Source: Carya illinoinensis
Lineage: Eukaryota > Streptophyta > Magnoliopsida > Fagales > Juglandaceae
Reading direction: 5' to 3'
Assembly (NCBI RefSeq): GCF_018687715.1
Contig: NC_056765.1
Location: forward strand, 26,433,129 to 26,497,128
Length of the DNA stretch: 64,000 nt
The position numbers were made by a program, and so were the translations under genes. The notes under the pieces were generated by a model, which did no database searches, was not told where the DNA came from, and was given only the letters and a program-made list of their open reading frames with translations. This document shows, piece by piece, positions 1-10,562 of this stretch; positions within the stretch are counted from its first letter, which is position 1, and each line of letters opens with the position of its first letter.

Positions 1-100
1 TTTTGAAAATTACAACAATTAGACTTCTAGCTTGTACAAGAACATGAATCCCCCGCCCACAACATAGATCATCCAAGCTGCTCCCAAAAATTATGAGAAA

Positions 101-265
101 TGATATTTGTAATCTTAGAATGTATAAGTATTGCACATTTTCTTTGAAAAAAAAGGGTAAATTTGGGATTTATATGAAAAATAATTTTTTAATAGTAAAC
201 CCACTTTTTTCAAAGAATGTTGCACGAATCTGACATACTCTAAAACTGTATTTAATATTATTTTT
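101..265. repeat. MITE-like repeat, family C
   Basis: An imperfect inverted repeat of about 165 bp. The left arm holds a 'gtataagtattgcac' type sequence and the right arm its approximate complement ('gttgcacgaatctgacatac'). The centre is the family hallmark 'aaatttgggatttatatgaaaaat.. aatagtaaaccc'. The same layout recurs near 6712, 7930, 8240, 37283, 53550 and 60160. Confidence 0.45.
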
Positions 266-1595
266 AAAAAATTATAAGATGAAATAAAATTTTTTGGTAT
301 TATACATGATTTGTAGGTGAATAAAACCATTAAAAGATAAATGGGTTCTTTCGGGTCCATCCTGATCGAGTGGACCATCGTACGTATTTATCATTATAAA
401 AAAATCGTTTATTTGATATCAGTTATTTCTTATAAAAATAATTATTTTTTATTAAAATAAGTCTATTTTTGTTATAACTAATCATTTTTGTCTCAAATAA
501 CAAGTTATAAATATTCATTTATTTGTAGTAATATACGTACAGATCATGTCGGGTACGTTCGGATAATATAAGAAAATGTTACGATCTTAAAAGTAGGTTT
601 AAGGAAATTCATATGAAAAGAGTGTTAATTAAGACGTACATAACCTGTAAATTAGCGCGTAAGTTCTATAAAGAATTGGTGGATTTAAGCTTAATTAATT
701 CCACATTTATTTTGGAAAGTTTATGCGTCACTTTTGCGTATGGAACTGGCTTTAATTTTCAGGCTCCCCCGCAAGCTTGCGTGAACTATTAGCATGCCTT
801 AGGAGGAGCCATCGACCAGATTTTCAGGCCTATAGAAAGGAAAAAAATAAAAATAAATAAAGCACAAACCAATTAAGTACGTACGTAATTTAATAAAATT
901 TTTTATGTATAGTCAATTTTTATATATTATTTTATGCATTTTATTGATGTAATTGATTGTATATTAAAAAATAATAATACAGCTAATCACATTAGTGAAA
1001 TTCGTATAATATATGTAAAAATTACTGTATGTAACATTAATTCGTAATTAAACATGATATCCTACATGATCATCTTACCATGTGTACGTTGTTTTAGATT
1101 TGTGGTACCAATTAATATTGATGCGTTTCCAAAAAATTATCATGTGGTTTCTTAATTATAATTATTTAACGTAATTAAGGAGTTTAATTTAAATTATTTA
1201 TAACAAGCAATAAGAAATTATTATATTAAGGCAAGCATGGAAAATGAGTTTCGACTTAATAAATAGTTATATTAATATATCCATAAATTAAGCTGATCAT
1301 CTAAGCATGACAGCTCCCAACCAATAACGTAAAGAATTGTAGTCTGTTTTACCATGTTTGTCACTGCAAGATATTGTATATAATAATGCAACAAGGAATC
1401 TTACTTAATTCAACCTATATATATATATATGTGTGTGTATGTATGTATATATATGCTTGAATTTTCACATCACGGAACTAGTTTAACTACCTTCACAGTA
1501 ATCCAATCTTTGTTTTTCGAGTTAATTACGTACGTACCTCGCTTACTCGTGTCGGTGAAGTTGGTAACTCTTTCCTTGCATTTCGAGGTAACTCA

Positions 1596-1628
<33 letters not shown>

Positions 1629-2397
1629 AATACTTCATTTAAGAAGAAATTTTATAAAAATATATGGAAAAAGCTTCTTTACCGCCCGGGGTTGATCACG
1701 CAATTTGACCGTTGGGTAAATTTTCTTTTATTTAATAATTAAGAAGGTAATTTTAAGTATATTGATATATTTTTTTACTTAATAATTAAGAAAGTAATTA
1801 AATAAATATGAAATAAAAAATAAAATAAAATAAACCGCTCAGCGGCATGAATGGGGTGGCATAATAGCCGGATCCAAAATATATTTACAAATTAAAAGTG
1901 AGATATATAAGATATATTATATTATAATATAAATAAATCTGACACATTATTTTACAATGTTAATCTTGACATAAATATGAGAGAAAGAACCAAACTATCT
2001 TATATTTTATTTATTATTGGTTATATACTTGTAGCTAATAATATATATTTTTTTTATTGACAATATTATTAAACCGTTTTTATTCAACTTCTTCCTGAAC
2101 TTTCCATCAAACACTCGCTCTTGGCTTCCTCCAGCTTCGGTAAAAAAAATTAATAAACCAATTATTGAAATTTATATCCTTAAAGAAATTTTTCTAAAAA
2201 ATATTGGATCGTTGCATGGAAATATGGTGATCTAAATCGTAGTAGTCTTTTTGTTTTTTAATCTAGAAAGGAAATTACTAATTAGTAAGTCTGCGGGTTT
2301 AGCCATTTAAGCTAGCTTTGTAGGATGGGTTGAAGCTGATCATGCCACGTTCATAACATATATAGTTATAAGATAAAGAGAAGTGCTGCAGATGCAA

Positions 2398-2560
2398 ACG
2401 GATTATATAAAAGTAAATTCATAAACTGATATGATTTTATGTGATTTATTAGATTTATTTTATAATAAAGTAATTTTATAATGTGACGTATCACGTTAAA
2501 CAACATTACTTTATAAGTTTATTTTTACGTAATTTCTTTGTAATTAAAGTATTTTTCATG
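2398..2560. repeat. palindromic MITE-like repeat, family B
   Basis: An imperfect palindrome of about 160 bp. One arm reads like 'aaattcataaactgatatg', and the other arm, after a 'ttattttataataaagtaat' centre, reads like its complement and ends '..acgtaatttctttgt'. Related copies lie near 3944, 8736, 9498, 26845, 29998 and 57090. No coding capacity. Confidence 0.5.
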
Positions 2561-3943
2561 ATACACAAGCTCTTTTAACTCCTTTGGAAATTCACTTGCG
2601 ATTTTGAGAGCCTGTTGTTAAGAATCTAAGATTACGCCATATCACTCATTTTCCTCAGTTTTTATAGCCAAATCTTTACAAGAGGTTAACTCATTATTCA
2701 AATTGAGTATCAACATTGGTCGTATGGTGGATATATTGCAAAGAAAATAAAGTTTTGAGAGGGGGGAAGTTCAAATCAATTGAGTTATTTGATGATTAAT
2801 GAGCTAGAGATTCAAGAAACTTGGTCAAATTATTATACATTGGAATTGTAAGTAAATAGACATGTTGAACAAGAAAGGACATTTGCTATTGTTATTATTC
2901 GATCCTTTTCAAAACTAAGAGGAAGAATAACAAATAAAGCATAATGTGTAATGGTATCTCACAATGAAATGGAGTTATTTGACATAATTTAAATGGAAAT
3001 AGGAGGAAGACAAGGGTATCTCTAACCACCGCCACATGCACAATATATCACGTGGTTTCCAAACTTATTCAACCAATTAGAATCCTCTTTATTTATTTAT
3101 TTATTTTTAAAATCTATAAATTTCTCGCTCATCTCATCTCATTTTTGCATTTCATTGTCCTCTAAGGTAGATTCTGCAGTCAATGCTAACCATACTTGAT
3201 AAGATAGTTATAAAATAAGTTTTACGAGTATCAAAATGAGATTATCTTGATAATTACCAGGATAGTTTATTATCAAATATCTTATAATAAAATTATCTAA
3301 AACATCATCCAAGTATATTTTTTCTTCTTTAACATGTTTTTTTTTTTTTTTTTTTTTTAAGTGACAAATTAAATGCACTCAATAAGGTAGTAGAGCTTTC
3401 AAATTGATCCCCTTCCCCCGCCTCCCCCATCAACTATAGTCCACCTAGTGCTTCAATTAACCCAAAAATAAGGACAAATAAAAAGGCATATTGAATATCT
3501 CAAAGACAAATAATAGAGCATATCCTCCCTCCCCCAACCCCACCCCCACCTCCCCCTCTCACGACGGGAATGGGAGCTCCACCATGCACTCATGGTGTGG
3601 TGGGGTCTTATAGTTGAAGATACGTGTCATGTTTTTTATTGATCTAACTTAACACTTGTTTAGGTCTCTTCAAGAATGCATAAATGAAGAGACGTTTCTT
3701 TTCAATGATGTAATACACTTCAGAAACTTGGAAAGTTTGCCCCTTTCTCACTTCCTTATCAAAACAAAAACTTTATATGCAATTTTAGTATTGTATTTTA
3801 TTAATATATTAATAATTAATTACGTCATTTTTTTAATATAAAATAAATATTTTGATCCATCACATCAGCATATAAAAAATATATAAAAATAACTATATTT
3901 AGAGTAACTCTTTTATTAATATTATTAAAAAAAGATACTTCAG

Positions 3944-4078
3944 TCACAAAGAAGTTATATAAAAATAATCTTATAAATTAACATAACATCACGTGATTTG
4001 TCAAATCAACTTTACAATTAACGAACTATATTAAACTAAATCAGTTTGTGAGATTATTTTTATATAATTTAATTATGG
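3944..4078. repeat. palindromic MITE-like repeat, family B
   Basis: It has the same architecture as the copy at 2398: the left arm 'gaagttatataaaaataat' is mirrored by the right arm 'gattatttttatataattt', with a degenerate centre between them. It lies about 350 bp upstream of the dehydratase TATA box. Confidence 0.5.
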
Positions 4079-4430
4079 CTAAAGTTTTTCTCTAAAAACA
4101 ATAGTGATTTGATTGATAAATATTGTAAAATTATATTGTAAAATTTTCATTTTATGTATCTATGTCCTTTTCACTCAAGTTATAAATTTTAAATAAAAAA
4201 TATTAAAATCCATAAATTTTGTCAATTGAGTCAAAAACAGGAACTAGATGTTGTAAAAAAAGTATATAGCATAAATATATATTTTATATAAATTAAAAAA
4301 ATGAAGAAAAACAGAAAGAGGGGAGAAAGAGAAGAGGCGGGGTAGGTGTGAGATTGACCGAACCACCAACGCACACATCCAGCCTCTCTTTCTCTCTCTA
4401 CTCCTCCTCACCGCCTTCTTCTTCTACTCA

Positions 4431-4437
4431 TATATAT
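4431..4437 (+). promoter_or_regulatory. putative TATA box of the dehydratase gene
   Basis: TATATAT sits about 195 bp upstream of the chosen ATG, which would place the transcription start near 4465 and give a CT-rich leader of about 165 nt. An ACCTACC sequence at 4549-4555 matches the MYB-bound AC element of phenylpropanoid genes, but it lies inside the predicted leader, so its role is doubtful. Confidence 0.45.
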
Positions 4438-4629
4438 AGACCCCCACACAGCCCTGTATTTTCTCAGCTTGACGTTTCTCAGTTCAGAGAACACCAAGCT
4501 TTCAGTTTCCTCTTCCTTACCTTATCTTTAGCTTTCACTTTCTCTCTCACCTACCATTACTCTATTTTTCTTTCTTTTTGTTTTCTCTTCATCTTCTCTG
4601 TTTTTGTGCATACAAAATTCACACACACT

Positions 4630-5919
4630 ATGCAGGCTATAGTTCCAACCCCACCTCATAATCTTAAGTGCTTTACCGGCACTACTCCTCCGCCGCTCGC
4701 CCGTGTGGGACGTCTCGTTGTCCAGAGCGTTTACCGCTCCGATTCCGTGCACTTTTCCAACGGTGTTGGCTCGAGTCGAGCAGACTGGCAGAGCTCCTGT
4801 GCCATCCTCTCCAGCAAGGTCGTTTCCCAGCAGCAGCCCAATGAGAAGCCTGGCGCTGGTGCCGCCGGATCCGGCGGTGCAGACCATGTTGCTGCAGTAA
4901 ATGGCCACAAGACTACCATTGACCTCAGTCTCGTCCCCATCGATACCGCCGATAAAGATAACAACAAACCGCAGCCGAAGGCTCTCACCATAACCGATCT
5001 TTCCCCAGCACCCATGCACGGTTCGCAGCTCCGCGTGGCTTACCAAGGCGTTCCCGGTGCTTACTCCGAAGCTGCTGCTGGAAAAGCGTACCCGAAGTGT
5101 GAGGCCATCCCTTGCGACCAGTTCGAAGTGGCTTTCCAAGCCGTGGAGCTGTGGATCGCCGATCGCGCTGTTCTCCCCGTCGAGAACTCCCTCGGCGGCT
5201 CGATCCACCGCAACTACGATCTCCTACTCCGCCACAGGCTACACATAGTCGGCGAGGTCCAGTTACCGGTCCACCACTGCCTCTTGGCCCTACCGGGGGT
5301 TCGGAAAGAGTACTTGACCCGAGTGATTTCCCACCCGCAGGCTCTCGCCCAGTGCGAGCTGACTCTTACCAAACTTGGCCTCAACGTTGCGCGTGAAGCA
5401 GTGGACGACACAGCAGGGGCAGCTGAGTTCGTCGCAGCAAACAACCTGCGCGATACGGCTGCGATCGCTAGCGCACGCGCCGCCGATTTGTACGGCATGA
5501 ACATTCTGGCAGACGGGATCCAGGACGACTCGAGCAACGTGACCCGTTTCGTGATGCTGGCCCGAGAGCCGATAATTCCCAGGACGGATCGGCCATTCAA
5601 GACGAGCATTGTGTTCGCTCACGACAAGGGGACGTCGGTTCTGTTTAAGGTGCTGTCGGCGTTTGCTTTCAGGAACATAAGCCTAACGAAGATCGAGTCG
5701 AGGCCGCACAGGAACCGCCCGATCCGGTTGGTGGACGACGAGAACGAGGGGACAGCGAAGCATTTCGAGTACATGTTCTATGTGGACTTCGAGGCTTCAA
5801 TGGCGGAAGTAAGAGCACAGAACGCTCTGGCGGAGGTGCAGGAATTCACCTCCTTCTTGAGGGTGCTGGGCAGCTATCCCATGGACATGACGCCTTGGTG
5901 CCCCTCCCGGGGAGATTAG
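4630..5919 (+). CDS. ADT: arogenate dehydratase / prephenate dehydratase, chloroplastic
   Basis: A single uninterrupted frame of 429 aa. The enzyme decarboxylates and dehydrates arogenate (or prephenate) to phenylalanine (or phenylpyruvate) in the plastid stroma, feeding protein and phenylpropanoid synthesis. Residues 1 to about 130 are Ser/Pro/Gly/Ala-rich, as expected for a transit peptide plus linker. The PDT catalytic domain starts near residue 135 ([13 protein letters not shown]), continues through [15 protein letters not shown], and holds the catalytic Thr-Arg-Phe at 305-307. The ACT regulatory domain follows at about 324-415, with the Phe-binding ESRP motif at 356-359. The frame stays open upstream to 4348 but has no ATG there, so 4630 is the first in-frame ATG. 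Absence of introns fits the ADT3/4/5 type clade of plants. The CDS is far more GC-rich than its surroundings. Which of the two substrates is preferred cannot be read from the sequence. Confidence 0.96.
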   Translation: MQAIVPTPPHNLKCFTGTTPPPLARVGRLVVQSVYRSDSVHFSNGVGSSRADWQSSCAILSSKVVSQQQPNEKPGAGAAGSGGADHVAAVNGHKTTIDLSLVPIDTADKDNNKPQPKALTITDLSPAPMHGSQLRVAYQGVPGAYSEAAAGKAYPKCEAIPCDQFEVAFQAVELWIADRAVLPVENSLGGSIHRNYDLLLRHRLHIVGEVQLPVHHCLLALPGVRKEYLTRVISHPQALAQCELTLTKLGLNVAREAVDDTAGAAEFVAANNLRDTAAIASARAADLYGMNILADGIQDDSSNVTRFVMLAREPIIPRTDRPFKTSIVFAHDKGTSVLFKVLSAFAFRNISLTKIESRPHRNRPIRLVDDENEGTAKHFEYMFYVDFEASMAEVRAQNALAEVQEFTSFLRVLGSYPMDMTPWCPSRGD

Positions 5920-6316
5920 CAAAATCCATCCCAAACAAATAATAATTAAAAAAAAAAAAGAAAAAAAAAAAGACAGCATATATTCCAATCATTTTACTTT
6001 ATTTTTTTATTATCATTTTTCTTTTCTATTTTCCCGAGAAAAAAAAAATCTTAAATTGTATTGATGGATGGAGAAGCAAAGCAAGAAGAAATGAAGGGAC
6101 TGTTTGGTGGGGTAGAAAAAGAAATCAATGTATGTATGAAAGAATGAATGTAAGTAGGCCATCGTGATGAGAAAATGCCACTAAATTTTGTGGTGGTTAT
6201 GTGTAAGTGTCAATACCCTCCACCCAATCATTTGTTTGTATGTTAAATGTTTGGGGAATTTCCAAAAAAAATAGAATTGAATTTCAAAAATAGAAAAAAT
6301 GATCGATATTATATTT

Positions 6317-6320
<4 letters not shown>

Positions 6321-6347
<27 letters not shown>
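6321..6347. repeat. (CT)n microsatellite
   Basis: An uninterrupted TC/CT dinucleotide run of about 27 bp about 400 bp downstream of the dehydratase stop codon. Confidence 0.9.
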
Positions 6348-6353
<6 letters not shown>

Positions 6354-6561
6354 TTATTTTTATTGTGAACTGAATTTCAAGCTCACCCGCCAGCCTCATG
6401 TGGCGACTCAATAGCTTATTTATTGAATCAGCTATTAATAATATACATTTTTATTAATAATTATTTTCTTAATTACTAAGTAAAAGAAAATTTTTAAAAA
6501 AAATTAAAAATTTAAAAAAATGGTAAAGTGGTGATAGAATAATAGTAAGTTTATTATTATT

Positions 6562-6733
6562 CTTTATTTATTTATTTTTAATACAGTATACTTGTTATTT
6601 GTTAATGCAAGTGGTGGCTTTTTATATAAGCGTAATGTTATATAACTATTTATTTATTTATTTTTAAGACGGTGTACTTGTTATTTGTTAACGCAAGTTA
6701 TGGCTTTTTATATAAGAATAATATTATATATAA
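6562..6733. repeat. two-copy tandem repeat, 86-bp period
   Basis: The block containing 'cttgttatttgttaa.gcaag' followed by 'ggctttttatataag' occurs twice, at about 6591 and 6677, each preceded by a 'tttatttatttttaa' tract. The copies differ at several positions, so the duplication is not recent. Confidence 0.7.
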
Positions 6734-6875
6734 TTATTGAGTGTAAAGAGTAAATTTATTATTAAAAAATTATTATTTTTTATGTGAGTCTCGTATTTAT
6801 TTATTTTTTTAAATGATTATGCTGCATTTATACACTCATGACCGTAATTATCATTTTTTTTATATAATATTGCAA
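6712..6875. repeat. MITE-like repeat, family C
   Basis: An inverted-repeat element whose arms are 'atataattattgagtgtaaa' and the approximate complement 'tttatacactcatgaccgta'. The centre is 'atttattattaaaaa.. atgtgagtctcgta', as in other family C copies. It partly overlaps the end of the 86-bp tandem repeat. Confidence 0.5.
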
Positions 6876-7914
6876 AATTCATAATACTCTTGATTTGATG
6901 CCCCCAATTAAAACATGCTTCTGATTCCCCCCCACTTTGCAACTTGTCTTTTGTCATGTCTTTGAACTAACTTCTTTCTTATTTCTATAGGGTGGAGAAT
7001 TTAATTAGTAGACTGAAACTATTTATTTACTCAAAATCTTCCCCATGAGTTTAAAAGAATTAGGACCCCACCCTTCCCAATCTCAAATGGTACAATGATA
7101 CCAATATTAATGTCAGTGGCTCAAAGTCACAGTTCAATCTTAATCAGAAAAACCAATTTGTGATAAGTACATTATGGTAGGATAGATGTGATGTGTCAAA
7201 ATCATAGAGGCATGTATATGATCTGATAATGGTGGTTGAGATTCATTTCTTTGCTGTAAGGTTACCTGTCATTGATGAAAATTATTATAACTATCCTGGT
7301 CTCACTGTTAAAAACCAAGATGTTAGATCCGAATAAAATTGTTTTTTAAGGTAATTTTTTTTATAAATATTGGTTTCATGTCAACTAGGGTTACTAATAA
7401 ACAATGTCGCGACTCCATAAACAATTCGAGCCGAGACCGAACATGACTCGTGTAGTTTCAATTCGAATTCGGTTCGTTTATTAAATTAGCTAGTTAAGTC
7501 TAAGGAGAGATGGATGAATGCAATATTGTACTATATGATTTGTTTTGTTTGAGAAAATAATAAACTAATCAAGAAACTTGCAAACAAGCTCGAATTTTGT
7601 TCAGTGTCACGCTCGACTCGACTCGACTTGATTGCAGTTCACTTATCTGCCAAGATCCTTATACCTAAACTTATATAGCGACGCCTCTTTGATCAAACAG
7701 AGTTGTTGCAGCCTTGTATGTACGCAACTAGCAATTAATTTCCGAGGAAGGCATTGACACATTCTTGATGTGCCATGCAATAACTAGCAATTATTCCTTG
7801 ATATAGCAATTGCTTCCCATCTCTCTGGCTAGAGTCGCTTGACAATAAAGAGGATGAGGTGGAAAATAAAATGGGATATTGTTTCTAATTAATTTGTACC
7901 ATAAAATGTGTAGA

Positions 7915-8140
7915 TGATCATATATATAGTGTTGTATATAAACACTGATAAAAGACTATATAAATGATATATAATTTATACAGTTTTAAATTGTACAAAT
8001 ATAATGTATTTTCTTTAAAAAATATAAATAAATCTGAGATCTACATGAAAAAAGTTTTAATTTTTAATAATAAATCTCACGTTTTTCAAAAAAAATACGT
8101 GGGACTTGCAGTTGCACGCCCCAATATATATATATATATA
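7915..8140. repeat. degenerate MITE-like repeat, family C
   Basis: It contains the family core 'aaatctgagatctacatgaa', then 'aataataaatctcacg', flanked by poorly matching arms. It ends near a short AT microsatellite (8125-8141). Confidence 0.35.
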
Positions 8141-8239
8141 TAACGTTACTCTAAATAATAATACGTGTAACATACTAATTTCTATAAATCTTAGCTGAGG
8201 TGACAATAAAGGGGCAAATTAGCTATCCCTACTCTTTAT

Positions 8240-8425
8240 GGATTAGATTAATACTATATATAATTGTAGAATGTGCAAGCGTCATGCAGTTTTAAAAAAG
8301 AGTGAGATTTATTATTAAAAAAGGATATATATTTTTTATTTAGATCCCGTATATTTATTCTTTTTTTTTTTAAATAATTGTACGACGCTTGCACAATCGC
8401 GACTGAAAGTATCATTTCTCTATAG
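8240..8425. repeat. MITE-like repeat, family C (best-preserved copy)
   Basis: The arms pair well: 'ataattgtagaatgtgcaag' plus 'cgtc' on the left and 'gacg' plus 'cttgcacaatcgcgactga' on the right. The centre holds 'gtgagatttattattaaaaa' and 'tttagatcccgtatattta'. About 185 bp, no coding capacity. Confidence 0.6.
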
Positions 8426-8735
8426 CTGTATTTAAATGTTGGAAATAAAATTAAGTTAAAAGAATAAAAAAATAAAAACACGCTACGATTCCAATATAGT
8501 AAAGCAGAAATAAGTTTTTTTTGGGGGCACCAAGCCTAATAATTATCTTCATAGGAGCTAAGCTTAATTTTTAGACAAATATATATTTATATTAAATAAA
8601 ATAATATTAAAAAAGTGCAGATAAAATGTATATTAAATAAAGAAATTCATATTAAAACATATGTGAATTATATCTTTATATTATTTTTTCTTAAAAGTGA
8701 AAAACAAAAACCACCCTAATTGCATATTTAGATAA

Positions 8736-8866
8736 ATACTTTAGTCATAAAAGAATTCAACTAAAGTAAATTAATAAATTGATTGGTTTGGCGTGGTATA
8801 TCAGATTATAAAATTATTTTTATTATAAAATAAATTTAATATATCACATTATATTGGTAGAAACAA
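8736..8866. repeat. palindromic MITE-like repeat, family B
   Basis: It contains 'ataaattgattggtttggcg', then a 'ttattataaaataaattt' centre and a shortened right arm. It matches the other family B copies in layout and length. Confidence 0.45.
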
Positions 8867-9497
8867 AAATCTAATTGACGAGAAAATGTAGGTAAATTGT
8901 GTGGCTTTTCGCAGATTGCAGGACACCCTCAAAATGAAGAAACGAGTCAATCCGCGCATGCACATAGTTTTGCTCACCAACCATGGGGAGGAAATTGTAG
9001 TTTCAAACTTGATTGCTGCAACAAAACAAGTCAAGGTTTCTTTAATATGTTTTATACTTTAATCGAGATGAAGGTGAACTGGTCAAGGTTGAGACCAAGA
9101 CTGGCCTTTATTTATTGATTCATTTATTATTATTATTATATAAATACTTAATTTCCTCACTTTTTCACCAACCATGCAAAAAAGGGGTCCAAAAAAACCC
9201 ACCTACGGTTAGCATTTAATTGAGTTTGTTGATAATACAAAAAACAGTCTTTAAGATGAAGTCATTTTGGCTTATTTCAATGAATTTCTACTGTTCTAAG
9301 AACCACTAGTTAATCCATGATCTTCCCAAAATGTCAAATCTACTCTTCGATCTGTCATTTTCACTACCAAACTTTTTTAATTTCTTTATGCAAAACAAAC
9401 ATTCATACAGACGAACATATGAACCCTTATCGATTCATTGCATAACACCAAATTGTCACATGAAAACACAAACAATTTCTGATAAAAAAAATACTAC

Positions 9498-9602
9498 AGT
9501 CGTTCGTAAAAATGAATTTATAAATTGATATAATTTCATATAATACGTTAGATCTATTTTATAAAAAAAAAAATTATATCATCTGATATACTACATGATC
9601 AA
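9498..9602. repeat. palindromic MITE-like repeat, family B (short copy)
   Basis: The left arm 'aatttataaattgatataat' and the core 'acgttagatctattttataa' are present. The right arm ends early at 'tgatatactacatgatc'. Confidence 0.45.
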
Positions 9603-10479
9603 GCTGCTCGTCACGGCAATTTGTCGGATTTATTTTTGTGAAATATGTTTATAGTCAAAACTTTTCTCTTTTTGATATCGAAAATATATTATAATAGGAT
9701 TATATTTTATAAAGAAAATTAAACAAGTGAGAAAAGAATATAAGTTTTGTAGGGGCGATGGATGCATAGGGAGATCGAGGGGTTTGGTGGGGGGAGAGGA
9801 GATGAAGAAGAAATGGGTATTGGTAGGTGAAGATGTGCTTGTTAATGGTAAGTGGTTGAAAGCTACCACGCTTTTTATGCTAATGACGCCCGTTCCACCT
9901 CTCGCTTACGTGTTACGTCGGCATTTCCTCACCGCCGTGCCATCAGCAGTACACCTGCTTAATTTTGTCTCATCATTCTCATTATTTCTATGCTCTCGCG
10001 CGCGTACGTACGTTGAGCTGCTGCGCTGGCTCTGAAGTCACCGCCACCGGCAATAATTCTTCATGCATGGATTTCCTGATCTGAAATATGATCCAGCCCA
10101 TGAAAGTGAACAAAATAAATAAATACAACCAGTGCTATAAAGCAAGTATTAATGAAGTACTGCACCACTTTCGATCATTCTCTTTAATTCCCTTTCCAGT
10201 AGTACTACTCTTGCATGTCTTTCAAAACCCTGAATATTAGGGTACCACTTTTCAACTTCTTGTTGTGATGATCAGAAAGCATGCAACGACCACTACAAAA
10301 AAAAAAAAAAAGAGAGAGTAGATTAGGCTATTTTTATTTCGGACGACACTAAAATTACCGAAAATAGTTATATTTTTATTTCAGTTGAAATTTTGTAACT
10401 AATTAATATTAATGTAGCCACAATTAAAGACCTTTTTTCACAAGTTTTGATTGTTGGAAATAGTTTTGTCGTCTTAATA

Positions 10480-10562
10480 ACTTATTACAGCGACATGAAT
10501 TCGCCACAATTTCTTTCGCTTCTTCATTTGACTTATTACCGCGACTTATAGTCGCTGTAATA
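10480..10562. repeat. 5' subterminal repeats of the CACTA element
   Basis: 'cttattacagcgacatgaat' is followed by 'cttattaccgcgacttatag' and then 'tcgctgtaataag'; the last part is an inverted copy. These motifs echo the gcggcgaaa / tttagtcgccgc motifs of the 3' end and are the kind of site a TNPA-like protein binds in En/Spm. Confidence 0.55.

Larger units (their letters stand above)
1..4430. other. gene-free AT-rich stretch upstream of the dehydratase gene
   Basis: No convincing coding region is visible on either strand; all open frames are short and of low complexity. The stretch holds MITE-like repeats (listed separately), AT microsatellites near 1416-1450 and 1594-1624, a T tract near 3337-3358, and C-rich patches near 3413-3429 and 3524-3560. 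The last few hundred bases before 4431 probably include the promoter of the dehydratase gene. Confidence 0.6.
5920..10290. other. 3' UTR of the dehydratase, then gene-free AT-rich DNA
   Basis: The first few hundred bases are the likely 3' UTR, with A-rich tracts at 5949-5971; no clear AATAAA could be assigned. Beyond it lie a CT microsatellite, an 86-bp tandem duplication and several MITE-like repeats (listed separately). A patch rich in ctcgactcgactcgact near 7608-7632 resembles ends of dispersed plant elements. A GC-richer island at 9880-10070 carries no recognisable gene. Confidence 0.55.

Noticed and set aside
4348..4629. N-terminal extension of the dehydratase from 4348
   Set aside because: The frame begins with GTG, has no ATG, and translates to Ser/Pro/Phe-rich CT-tract sequence. 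The ATG at 4630 gives a normal family length.
4528..5208. Long minus-strand open frame (226 codons) opposite the dehydratase gene
   Set aside because: It is the antisense shadow of a GC-rich coding sequence and has no recognisable domain. The + strand encodes a clear enzyme.
9727..10035. 102-codon + strand frame in a GC-richer island
   Set aside because: No signal, domain or splice support, and the composition changes abruptly within the frame. Left as intergenic.
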